Below, in pieces: positions 11,221-19,414 of a DNA stretch of 53,862 bases. A model generated the notes under the pieces. It was given only the letters and a program-made list of their open reading frames with translations, ran no database searches and was not told the origin of the DNA. The stretch lies in NCBI RefSeq assembly GCF_014534645.1, contig NZ_JACVQF010000210.1, forward strand, positions 1-53,862, written 5' to 3'. The translations under genes and the position numbers were made by a program. Source of the stretch: Streptomyces griseicoloratus. Lineage in GTDB: Bacteria > Actinomycetota > Actinomycetes > Streptomycetales > Streptomycetaceae. Positions within the stretch are counted from its first letter, which is position 1. Each line of letters begins with the position of its first letter.

Positions 11221-11639
11221 AGTGGGCGCGCCGGTGTGGAGGAACCCACCCGTGCGGCCGGGTGCCCTGCCCGTGCGACGGGACGGGGCCATTGTCCGTG
11301 CGACGAGGCCCCTGTCCCTGCGGCGGGGCCCCTGTCCGTGGGTGGCAAGGGACGCTCCGCCCGCTGGGCCGTCCCCCGCGTCCTGCGCCAATTGCCCCCA
11401 TCGACCGCGCCGCGGCGTAGACAGTGAGCGCGCCGGTACGGAGGGACCCACCCGTGTCGCCGGGTGCCCTGCCCGTGCCACGGGCCCCTGCCCGTACGAC
11501 GGGCACCCCGGCCCGTACGGCGAAACCCTCGCCCGTACGGCGGGCCCTGTCCGTGGGCGGCCGGGGGACGCTCCGCCCGCTGGGCCGTCCCCCGCGTCCT
11601 GTGTCAGTTGCCCGCCATCGACCGCGCCGCGGCGTAGAC
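11221..11639. repeat. Imperfect tandem duplication including the 3' end of eccD
   Basis: Two long direct copies lie side by side: 11221-11422 and 11423-11639. They share the GCGCGCCGGT...GGGTGCCCTGCCCGTG start and the ACGCTCCGCCCGCTGGGCC...GCGGCGTAGAC end, with internal drift and an expansion of about 15 bases. The right copy carries the last codons of eccD (VYAAARSM...). The left copy is a decayed remnant of the same tail followed by non-coding DNA. The rest of this interval is GC-rich and holds no gene. Confidence 0.8.
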
Positions 11640-13121
11640 GTCGAACACGGCGAGCGCCAGGGGGATCAGCGTGAGGAGCACGAAGGCTTCGGCGATCTCC
11701 GTGAAGCGGCCCCAGAAGGGCGTGACGCCGCGGCGAGGGATGATCAGGCCGATGGCGCAGACCAGCGCCACGGCCGCGGCGACCGCGGCCGCCAGCCAGA
11801 CGCTGCGGATGTCGAGGGCCGTGGAGTCGCCCTGGAGCGCGTCGCGCACGTACTCCGCCGGCGGGTTCATCGCGAGCCCCAGGCCGAGGAAGACCAGCGA
11901 GGCCAGTCCGCCGGCCAGCGTGGCGGCGACCTGGGCGGTGTACCGGAACAGGTGGGCCCGCATCAGCAGCGCGATGCCCGTGGCGAGGGCGAGAAGCTGC
12001 GCCCAGACGTTGCCGGAGAAGCTGAGGACGATGGACGCGCCCACGGCGACGAGCGCACAGCCGCCGACCAGACCCGCGAGGAGTTCATGGCCGCGGCGGG
12101 CCTGCGCGGCGATGCGCTCGGTGTCGACGGGTTCCGGAGTGACGGATTCCTCCGTCGTGTAGGAGCCGCGCGAGTCGTCCGGCAGCTCGAAACCGATCGG
12201 GAGCCGGGCGAACCGCATGGACAGACCCGGCAGGAACGCGAGGGCGCACACCGACAGGGGGGCGCCGATCGCGGCCGTCTCCATCGGCTTCAGCTGTGTC
12301 AGCATCGCGATGAACGTCGTGAGCAGACCGACCGTGGAGCAGAAGACGAAGGCCACGAAGGGGCTGTCGCCGCCCGGCGACACCAGCGTCAGCACGACGG
12401 AGGCGACCAGGACCGCCGCGCACGCGAGGAGGAACTGCAGGCGTCCGATGCCCTGGCCCTCGGCGAGCGGCACCAGTCCCGAGCCGGCCACGGCGATGTT
12501 CGGCAGACCGCCCAGCCCCAGGGCCACCGCGGAGCCGCGGTCGTCGTAGACGCGGGCGCGGACACACGCGAAGGTGATCAGCAGGACGCCGGAGACCGCG
12601 GCGACGATGCCCTGGAGGCTGTGCATGTCGTGGCGGACCTCGGAGCTCCAGGCCACGAACGCGATCAGCAACGGCAGGACGCCCGCCCCGACCAGACCGG
12701 CGGCACGCGTGAGTTCGCCGTCCCACAGGGTGCGGTCACGGGTGACGGCCGAGGCGACCGCCTCCGAGACGTCGTCGAAGACGGCGGGCGCCAGGGATTC
12801 GGAGAACGGGCGCAGCGTGAGCAGCTCCCCGTCCAGGATGCGCTGGGCCGTGAAGGACCGGGCGCTGTCGAGGACGGTCCCGTCACGGCGCACCAGGTGG
12901 TAGCCGACCGGCGCGCCCTCGGCGGGGCTCTGCTGGGAGAACCGCAGGATCTCCGGGTACAGGTCCGCGACCGGTACGTCGTCGGGCAGTGCCACGTCGA
13001 TACGGCTGTCGGGCGCCACGATGGTGACCCGGCAGAAGCCGAGCCCGGCGCCTGAGCCCGCCGGGGCTCCGGTGCCCGGTCCGCCGGCCGCGCCGGCCGG
13101 CGCGGAGGCCGTCATGCTCAC
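11604..13121 (-). CDS. eccD: T7SS membrane channel subunit EccD
   Basis: Polytopic core component of the type VII (ESX) secretion membrane complex. The protein has about 505 residues. A YukD/ubiquitin-like N-terminal domain (about 25-105) runs from FCRVTIVAPDSRIDVALP to the ILDGELLTLRP segment. Some eleven hydrophobic transmembrane helices follow. I place the start at a GTG at 13121, eight bases after a GAGGGGG ribosome binding site; the ATG two codons later is an alternative. It is divergent from eccC across a 323-base promoter region. The 3' end is partly duplicated downstream. The family call rests on the ubiquitin-like plus 11-TM layout and on the neighbouring eccC. Confidence 0.92.
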   Translation of the reverse strand: MSMTASAPAGAAGGPGTGAPAGSGAGLGFCRVTIVAPDSRIDVALPDDVPVADLYPEILRFSQQSPAEGAPVGYHLVRRDGTVLDSARSFTAQRILDGELLTLRPFSESLAPAVFDDVSEAVASAVTRDRTLWDGELTRAAGLVGAGVLPLLIAFVAWSSEVRHDMHSLQGIVAAVSGVLLITFACVRARVYDDRGSAVALGLGGLPNIAVAGSGLVPLAEGQGIGRLQFLLACAAVLVASVVLTLVSPGGDSPFVAFVFCSTVGLLTTFIAMLTQLKPMETAAIGAPLSVCALAFLPGLSMRFARLPIGFELPDDSRGSYTTEESVTPEPVDTERIAAQARRGHELLAGLVGGCALVAVGASIVLSFSGNVWAQLLALATGIALLMRAHLFRYTAQVAATLAGGLASLVFLGLGLAMNPPAEYVRDALQGDSTALDIRSVWLAAAVAAAVALVCAIGLIIPRRGVTPFWGRFTEIAEAFVLLTLIPLALAVFDVYAAARSMAGN

Positions 13122-13444
13122 CTGTTGTTCCCCCTCGTCGGTGGTTGTGCGGACACGGCGCGGTGCCGTCGCGCCCTGCCCACCGGACAACGTTCCTGTT
13201 CTGTCGTTGCACACCGCCCGCCCGCCGGCTGCGCCGTCGGTCCGCAGCCGCGGGAGACGCTCGCGTCGAACGGCGCACCGTGCACGGGCCGCCCGGCCGA
13301 TTCGCAACTGCTCACACGTCTCACGGGCACCCTACCGCCCGCCGTTGTCAGCGGGTGTCAGTAGGATCGCCCTTCGCGATCGACGTTCGCCGGACACGGG
13401 GCGGCGGGCGGAACGGGTCAGCCGGGCAAGGGAATTGGTGCGAA
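13122..13444. promoter_or_regulatory. eccD-eccC divergent promoter region
   Basis: No gene is seen here. A TAGGAT hexamer (13362-13367) makes a plausible -10 for eccC. It overlaps an inverted repeat GATCGC-N5-GCGATC (13365-13381), an operator-like arrangement. No convincing -35 is visible at the standard spacing. Confidence 0.45.
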
Positions 13445-16400
13445 GTGAGCCACATCATCGTCAAGCGCCCACCACGGACGCTGCCGAAGGACGTGCCCAC
13501 GCAAGAGGTCGTGCTGCAACCACCGCCCGAACTGCCGCGCGGGCAGCAGGAAGGCGCCCTGATGCAGCTGCTGCCCATGCTCGGCATGGGCGGATCCGTG
13601 GTCTTCTTCTTCAACCCCCAGGCCCAGCCGTTCATGAAGATCATGGGCATGGTGATGGTGGCCTCCACGATCGCCATGGGCATCGCCATGCTGGTCCGCT
13701 ACCGCCGCGGCAACCAGGGGCAGATGGCCGACATGCGCCGGGACTACCTCCGCTACCTGTCGCAGACCCGGCGGGCCGCCCAGAAGACCGCGGAGGCCCA
13801 GCGCGACGCCCAGTACTACCTGCATCCTTCACCGGAGCAACTGTGGGCGCTGGTCGCCGAGGGCAGCCGGGTGTGGGAGCGCCGCACCGGTGACGCCGAC
13901 TTCGGCCATGTGCGGGTCGGCCTCGGCCCGCAGGCCCTGGCCACGCCCCTGATCCCGCCGGAGACGGCCCCGGTGGACCAGCTGGAGCCGCTCACCACGG
14001 GCGCCATGCAACGCTTCGTCGCCACGCACAACACCCTGGAGGACCTGCCGCTGGCGGTCTCCCTGCGCGCCTTCTACCACGTGACGGTCAGCGGTGAGCC
14101 CGGCACCGTACGCGCCACCGCGCGTGCCGTCACGGCCTCGCTCGCCTCGCTGCACTCCCCCGAGGACCTGGTCATCGCCGTCGCCACCGGACGCGACTCG
14201 GCGCAGGAGTGGGAGTGGGCGAAGTGGCTGCCGCACGTGCAGTCCCCGGGCGTCGCGGACGGCGCCGGCAGCATGCGGCTGATCAAGACGGACCCCGTCG
14301 AGCTGGAGGACCTGCTGGCCGCCCGGCTCCAGGGCCGCCCCCGCTTCCACCCGGACGGGCAGCCGGTGCCCGACCAGCCGCACCTCGTCGTCGTGCTGGA
14401 CGGCGTCTCGCTGCCCCCGACGTCGCTGCTGGCGAGCCCGGAGGGCCTGCAGGGCGTGACCGTGCTGGAGGTCGTACCCGGCAACCTCACGACCGGGCGC
14501 GGCGACCTCTCAATCGTCGTGCAGCCGAAGGAGCTGCGCCTGGAATCGGCGCACGGCATGGTCTACGAGGGCACGCCCGACGGCCTGTCGTACGAGGCGG
14601 CGGAAGCCCTGGCCCGGCAGCTCGCCCCGATGCGCATGGCATCGGGCGGGGACGACGACGAGCCGCTGCTCGCCAACCTGGAGTTCACCGATCTGCTGAA
14701 CCTCGGCGACGCGGCCTCCATCGATCCGCGGCGGACCTGGCGGCCCCGCTCGCAGTCCGAGCGGCTGCGGGTGCCCATCGGAGTCGGCGAGGACGGCCGG
14801 CCCGTGATGCTCGACCTGAAGGAGGCGGCCCAGGAGGGCATGGGCCCGCACGGCCTGTGCGTGGGCGCCACCGGTTCCGGCAAGTCGGAGCTGCTGCGCA
14901 CCCTGGTTCTCGGTCTCGCCGTCACCCACTCCTCCGAGACCCTCAACTTCGTGCTGGCGGACTTCAAGGGCGGTGCCACCTTCGCGGGAATGGCCCAACT
15001 GCCCCACGTCGCGGCCGTCATCACCAACCTCGCGGACGACCTGACGCTCGTCGACCGGATGGGCGACTCGATCCGCGGTGAGCTCAACCGCCGCCAGGAG
15101 ATGCTCCGCGACGCGGGCAACTACGCCAACATCCACGCCTACGAGAAGGCGCGCGCCGCCGGTGCCGCGCTGCAGCCGATCCCGTCCCTCGTCCTGGTGA
15201 TCGACGAGTTCAGCGAACTGCTGACGGCGAAGCCCGACTTCATCGAGATGTTCGTGCAGATCGGCCGCATCGGCCGGTCGCTGGGTGTGCACCTGCTGCT
15301 CGCCTCGCAGCGCCTGGAGGAGGGCCGTCTGCGCGGCCTGGAGACCTACCTGTCGTACCGGATCGGTCTGCGCACGTTCTCGGCGGCCGAGTCGCGGGCG
15401 GCGCTCGGCGTGCCGGACGCCTACGAGCTGCCGAACGTCCCCGGCTCCGGCTTCCTGAAGTTCGGCACGGACGAGATGGTGCGCTTCAAGGCCGCGTACG
15501 TCTCGGGCGTGTACCGCACGGGCGCACAGCAGGCGGCCTCCTACGGCGGCCCCCTCCCGGTCGACCGCCGGCCTGTGCTGTTCACCGCGGCCGAGGTCCC
15601 GGTGCAGCATGTCGCGGTGCCGCCGCAGCGCGAGGAGAGCCGGGACGAGACCGACGACGCGCTCGCCGACACCGTGCTCGACGTCGTCGTACGGCGCCTG
15701 GAGGCGCAGGGTCCGGCCGCCCACCAGGTGTGGCTGCCGCCGCTGGACAGCCCGCCCTCGCTGGACGCCCTGCTGCCGGGCCTCGCCGAGGTGCCGGGCC
15801 GCGGCCTGACCCAGCCCGGCTACGAGGGCGCGGGACGGCTCGTCGTGCCCGTCGGCCTCGTCGACAAGCCGTACGAGCAGCGCCGTGACCCGCTGTGGGT
15901 GGACTTCGGCGGCTCGGCCGGCCACATGCAGATCCTGGGCGGACCGCAGTCCGGCAAGTCGACGCTGCTGCGCTCGATCATCTCGTCCTTCGCGCTCACC
16001 CACACCCCGTACGAGGTCCAGTTCTACGGCCTCGACTTCGGCGGCGGCGGCCTGTCGGCCGTGGCGGGACTGCCGCACGTGGGCGGCGTGGCCTCACGCC
16101 TCGACCCCGAGAAGGTCCGGCGCACGGCGGCCGAGGTGTACGGCGTCATGACGCGCCGCGAGGAGTACTTCCGCTCGGCGGGCATCTCCTCGATCGCGGA
16201 GTTCCGCGCCCGCCGCGCGCGCGGCGACATCTCGGTGACCGACCAGCCCTGGGGCGACGTGTTCCTGGTCATCGACGGCTGGGGGAACTTCCGTACGGAC
16301 TACGACGCCCTGGAGCCGATCGTCCTGGACATCGCGACCCGCGGCCTCGGCTACGGCATCCATCTGATCCTGACCGCGTCCCGCTCGATGGAGGTCCGCG

Positions 16401-17419
16401 GAAACCTCAAGGACCAGTTGATGAACCGCCTGGAGCTCCGGCTCGGCGACCCCATGGACTCCGAGTTCGACCGCAAGGTCGCGGCCAACGTGCCCACGGG
16501 TGTGCCCGGCCGCGGCCAGACCCCGCAGAAGCAGCACTTCATGGCGGCGGTGCCGCGCATGGACGGCCTGTCCTCCGACACGGACCTCGCGGAGGCGACG
16601 CAGGCGCTCGCGACCGAGGTCGCCCGGCACTGGCAGCAGCCCGGTGCTCCGGCGGTGCGGCTGCTGCCGAGGGAGTTCCCGGCGCACCGGCTTCCCCCCG
16701 GCGACCGGTTCCCGCAGCGCGGTGTCTCCTTCGGGCTCGACGAGGACAACCTGGAGCCTGTGTTCGTGGACTTCGAGCAGGACCCGTTCTTCCTCGTCTT
16801 CGGCGAGAGCGAGTCCGGCAAGTCCAACCTGCTGAAGCTGCTCATCCAGCGCCTCACCGAGCGCTACGACGGCGACACCTGCAAGCTGTTCGTCATCGAC
16901 AACCGCCGCTCCCTGCTCGGCGTCACGCCGCCCTCGCATCTGGCCGAGTACGTCCCGATGTCCAACCAGATGCAGCACCACATGGACGCGCTGGCCGAGC
17001 TCATGCAGCGCCGTACGCCGACGGCCGACGTCACTTCGCAGCAGTTGCGCGACCGGAGCTGGTGGCAGGGCCCGACGGTCTACATCATCATCGACGACTA
17101 CGACCTGGTGGCCACGTCGAGCGGCAACCCGCTGGCCGGCCTGACCGAACTCCTCCCCCTCGCCCGCGACGTCGGCGTGCGCTTCATCATCGCCCGCTCC
17201 ACCGCGGGTGCCAGCCGCGCCGGCTACGAGGCGTTCATGCAGCGCATCAAGGAACTCGGCGCCCAGGGCGTCGTCCTCAGCGGCGACCCGGCCGAGGGCG
17301 ACCTGCTGGGCGGGGTCCGCCCGCGCCCGATGCCGCCGGGGCGGGGGGTGTTCGTCTCGCGGCGGCGGGGGAAGCCGTTGGTCCAGGTGGGGCTGGTGCA
17401 GGACGGAAACGGGGAGTGA
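13445..17419 (+). CDS. eccC: T7SS FtsK/SpoIIIE-type ATPase EccC
   Basis: Motor ATPase that recognises WXG100 substrates and drives type VII export. From the GTG at 13445 (begins MSHIIVKRPPR) it has 1324 residues. Two transmembrane segments lie near 40-85, followed by a stalk domain and three tandem ATPase domains. Walker A motifs are GATGSGKS (474-481), GGPQSGKS (832-839) and GESESGKS (1120-1127). Walker B is intact in domain 1 (D587-E588), altered to VIDGWG in domain 2 (D944-G945) and to IIDDYD in domain 3 (D1217-D1218). Thus only the first domain shows the canonical acidic pair, matching the view that domains 2 and 3 are mainly regulatory or substrate-binding. The stop overlaps the next GTG. 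Confidence 0.96.
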   Translation: MSHIIVKRPPRTLPKDVPTQEVVLQPPPELPRGQQEGALMQLLPMLGMGGSVVFFFNPQAQPFMKIMGMVMVASTIAMGIAMLVRYRRGNQGQMADMRRDYLRYLSQTRRAAQKTAEAQRDAQYYLHPSPEQLWALVAEGSRVWERRTGDADFGHVRVGLGPQALATPLIPPETAPVDQLEPLTTGAMQRFVATHNTLEDLPLAVSLRAFYHVTVSGEPGTVRATARAVTASLASLHSPEDLVIAVATGRDSAQEWEWAKWLPHVQSPGVADGAGSMRLIKTDPVELEDLLAARLQGRPRFHPDGQPVPDQPHLVVVLDGVSLPPTSLLASPEGLQGVTVLEVVPGNLTTGRGDLSIVVQPKELRLESAHGMVYEGTPDGLSYEAAEALARQLAPMRMASGGDDDEPLLANLEFTDLLNLGDAASIDPRRTWRPRSQSERLRVPIGVGEDGRPVMLDLKEAAQEGMGPHGLCVGATGSGKSELLRTLVLGLAVTHSSETLNFVLADFKGGATFAGMAQLPHVAAVITNLADDLTLVDRMGDSIRGELNRRQEMLRDAGNYANIHAYEKARAAGAALQPIPSLVLVIDEFSELLTAKPDFIEMFVQIGRIGRSLGVHLLLASQRLEEGRLRGLETYLSYRIGLRTFSAAESRAALGVPDAYELPNVPGSGFLKFGTDEMVRFKAAYVSGVYRTGAQQAASYGGPLPVDRRPVLFTAAEVPVQHVAVPPQREESRDETDDALADTVLDVVVRRLEAQGPAAHQVWLPPLDSPPSLDALLPGLAEVPGRGLTQPGYEGAGRLVVPVGLVDKPYEQRRDPLWVDFGGSAGHMQILGGPQSGKSTLLRSIISSFALTHTPYEVQFYGLDFGGGGLSAVAGLPHVGGVASRLDPEKVRRTAAEVYGVMTRREEYFRSAGISSIAEFRARRARGDISVTDQPWGDVFLVIDGWGNFRTDYDALEPIVLDIATRGLGYGIHLILTASRSMEVRGNLKDQLMNRLELRLGDPMDSEFDRKVAANVPTGVPGRGQTPQKQHFMAAVPRMDGLSSDTDLAEATQALATEVARHWQQPGAPAVRLLPREFPAHRLPPGDRFPQRGVSFGLDEDNLEPVFVDFEQDPFFLVFGESESGKSNLLKLLIQRLTERYDGDTCKLFVIDNRRSLLGVTPPSHLAEYVPMSNQMQHHMDALAELMQRRTPTADVTSQQLRDRSWWQGPTVYIIIDDYDLVATSSGNPLAGLTELLPLARDVGVRFIIARSTAGASRAGYEAFMQRIKELGAQGVVLSGDPAEGDLLGGVRPRPMPPGRGVFVSRRRGKPLVQVGLVQDGNGE

Positions 17420-18435
17420 AGGCCGCCCGGTGGGTGACGCTGGGCTGCGTCCTGCTGGTGACGGCCGCCGCCGCGGTGGGCTACGGCTGGTACCGGTGGA
17501 GCGAGACGGGAAAGGGCTGGCGCTACGAGGACAAGCTCGCTTCGTACTGCGGCGGCCTCATCCCGTACGCGGAGTCGGCCGTCTTCACGGAGTTGAACAC
17601 GGAGGTCGGCCTGTCGCGCGACGACGAGTACGGATACGGCGAGGACCGCTACCGCTCGTGCCAGGTCGCCGACCTGACGGTGACCGTCGGGCTGATCCGT
17701 GAGGACGCCGTCGCGTCGGACACGGGTCCCGACATCTTCGGCGCACTGGACGCGGGTCCGTCCGACCGCACTCCTGTGGCGCTCGGCGGGGGCTGGCGCG
17801 GCTACACCGACATGCGCGACACGGCTGTCGTGCTGCCCTGTGCCGACAGGGATGCCGGCAGGGAAGCGTCCCTCGTAGTGAGCATCCAGGGCGACGATTC
17901 GCACGACCATCCGGAGGAAGCCCGCGCCATGGCGGAACTGGCCACGGGCATCGCCCGCAAGGCGGCGCGCTCCTCGTCGTGCGAGGCCGGATTCGGCGGC
18001 CGCATACCGAAGATCCACGCGCCGGGCGGCATGTCCGCGCCGGAGAGCGCGTCGGGCACGTGCGCCGGCATCCGGTTCCCCGAGTCCCAGTGGATCGACT
18101 GGATCAAGGAGAGCAAGCCGTCGGGCAGCGCACCGCTGGAAGGGTGCCTGCTGGGCGAGTCGAAAGCACGCGACGAGGTCCTGTACGGCCTGGAAGCCGC
18201 GTTCGGCCCCTACGCGCAGCGCCTGCGCACGCCGTCGGGCGCCCGGTCCGGACTCGGGCACAGCCATGCGCTGGCGACGGCGTCCTGCCCGGGTTCCACC
18301 GTCCGAGCGGTGTTCACCATCTCCGCGTCGGTGTACGCGGCCCCGACCAAGGACTTCCTCCGGTCGGCGCTGCGCGCCTTCGCCGAGCGGTCCGCGGAGC
18401 GCCATGGCTGCACGGACCTCACGCTGCCGGGCTGA
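17416..18435 (+). CDS. EccC-coupled membrane-anchored extracytoplasmic protein
   Basis: Encodes 339 residues. It starts at a GTG that overlaps the eccC stop codon (GTGA), so translation is probably coupled. One N-terminal hydrophobic segment (about residues 6-24, VTLGCVLLVTAAAAVGYGW) acts as a signal anchor. The rest looks extracytoplasmic, with several Cys residues (YCGGLIPYAESAV, RSCQVADL, VLPCADRD, SSCEAGFG) that suggest disulfides. Two related halves seem likely, each with a Cys-bearing start and an E/D-rich helix. I do not recognise a named family. The coupling to eccC suggests a part in secretion or substrate handling; that is inference. Confidence 0.8.
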   Translation: MKAARWVTLGCVLLVTAAAAVGYGWYRWSETGKGWRYEDKLASYCGGLIPYAESAVFTELNTEVGLSRDDEYGYGEDRYRSCQVADLTVTVGLIREDAVASDTGPDIFGALDAGPSDRTPVALGGGWRGYTDMRDTAVVLPCADRDAGREASLVVSIQGDDSHDHPEEARAMAELATGIARKAARSSSCEAGFGGRIPKIHAPGGMSAPESASGTCAGIRFPESQWIDWIKESKPSGSAPLEGCLLGESKARDEVLYGLEAAFGPYAQRLRTPSGARSGLGHSHALATASCPGSTVRAVFTISASVYAAPTKDFLRSALRAFAERSAERHGCTDLTLPG

Positions 18436-18455
18436 CCCGGAAACGGGGAGAACGG

Positions 18456-18494
18456 GAAGAGGGTGGGCGTCTCCCGCGCACGCCCACCCTCTTC
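18456..18494. terminator. Bidirectional hairpin terminator
   Basis: A perfect 15-bp stem (18456-18470 with 18480-18494) and a 9-nt loop lie between the end of the eccC-coupled gene and the end of the downstream WXG100 gene, which converge. Confidence 0.85.
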
Positions 18495-18529
18495 GCTGCC
18501 GCGGCCCCGGCCGCGGTTGACCACGTCGA

Positions 18530-18829
18530 CTACTGCAGGTACCTGGACGCCGCCAGGTCACCCTCCATGTACGTACCGCCCGACTGGCCCACGACGTGGC
18601 CGATGCCCATCAGGGCCTGGTGGATGTCGCTGGCTTCCTTGTCCCAGCGCCGCAGCTTCTCGTCGAAGGTGTCCTGGGCCTTACCCACCCAGTACTGCTT
18701 GCTGTTGACCACCATCTGCCGGAGCTGCTGGATGTCCTCGTCGAGCTGCTTGGCCTCGTTGGCGATGTTGGTCGCCGCGAAGTCGAGTCCGTCGTACGTT
18801 ACCTGCAGACCGTCCGCGTTACGGCTCAT
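18530..18829 (-). CDS. WXG100 protein with C-terminal YxxxD secretion signal
   Basis: Encodes 99 residues, the standard WXG100 length. The WxG turn is W47-V48-G49 between two long helices. The C-terminus carries Y87-M-E-G-D91, the YxxxD/E export signal recognised by EccC in other type VII systems. This makes it the EsxB/CFP-10-like partner of the pair. It is the second gene of a two-gene WXG100 operon, separated from the first by a hairpin spacer. It should form a heterodimer with the upstream product. I leave out an esxA/esxB symbol because naming differs between genomes. Confidence 0.93.
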   Translation of the reverse strand: MSRNADGLQVTYDGLDFAATNIANEAKQLDEDIQQLRQMVVNSKQYWVGKAQDTFDEKLRRWDKEASDIHQALMGIGHVVGQSGGTYMEGDLAASRYLQ

Positions 18830-18868
18830 CCCTGCCTACCTCGTTTCCCTCACCTGTGGCTGATGACT

Positions 18869-18907
18869 GCACCGGCAATCCCGGCCAGCGTCCTGGCCTG
18901 CCGGTGC
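18869..18907 (-). promoter_or_regulatory. Intergenic hairpin between the two WXG100 genes
   Basis: A 9-bp perfect outer stem (18869-18877 with 18899-18907) encloses an inner GGCCA/TGGCC stem. It lies in the 94-base spacer between the two WXG100 genes. It may stabilise the upstream message or attenuate read-through and so set the ratio of the two partners. Confidence 0.55.
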
Positions 18908-18923
18908 CTGAATCCCGCTCGTG

Positions 18924-19271
18924 TCAGAACGAGCTGAACGGCGACGACTGCACCGTGGGGGCACCGTCGTTGACGTTGATCTTGTTCACGGCCGCGCGGA
19001 CTTCGTCTTCCTTGCTGTCCTTGATGTTGCGCGTCGCGGTCATCGCCTCGATGACGTCACCGAGGATGCGGCCCATGTTCTGCAGCGACGTGTTGATCTC
19101 GTACTGCTTCGTGTCGAACGCGGCACGACCGATGCCGTGCCACTGGCCCTCGAGGCTGTCGATCACACCCTGCAGGTTGTGCACCCGCTTCCGGATGTTC
19201 TCGAACTTCTCGTACATGTCCTTCTGCAGCTTGACTACTGCTGCATCTTCAAGCTTCTGGTCGACGGCCAT
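18924..19271 (-). CDS. WXG100 protein (EsxA-like partner)
   Basis: Encodes 115 residues. The WxG turn is W44-H45-G46 in EGQWHGIGRAAF, between two amphipathic helices. A longer than usual C-terminal tail ends NDGAPTVQSSPFSSF and lacks YxxxD/E, so the signal-bearing partner is probably the downstream 99-residue protein. It is first in the WXG100 pair. The preceding 143 bases (19272-19414) follow the mycosin stop codon and hold no gene; a promoter for this highly expressed pair is expected there. The family call is firm. Confidence 0.92.
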   Translation of the reverse strand: MAVDQKLEDAAVVKLQKDMYEKFENIRKRVHNLQGVIDSLEGQWHGIGRAAFDTKQYEINTSLQNMGRILGDVIEAMTATRNIKDSKEDEVRAAVNKINVNDGAPTVQSSPFSSF

Positions 19272-19414
19272 GGTCCGCCTGCCCTCCCTCTTTCCTCTCG
19301 GGATCCGCCTGTTTACCCGGATCCAACTGTGCGGCTCAGCGCCCTACAGCGGTGAGCACGTTCTCCACGCCCTGGCCGAGCAGCGCAGGGCTCGGGCGGC
19401 TGACGTGGTCGACG

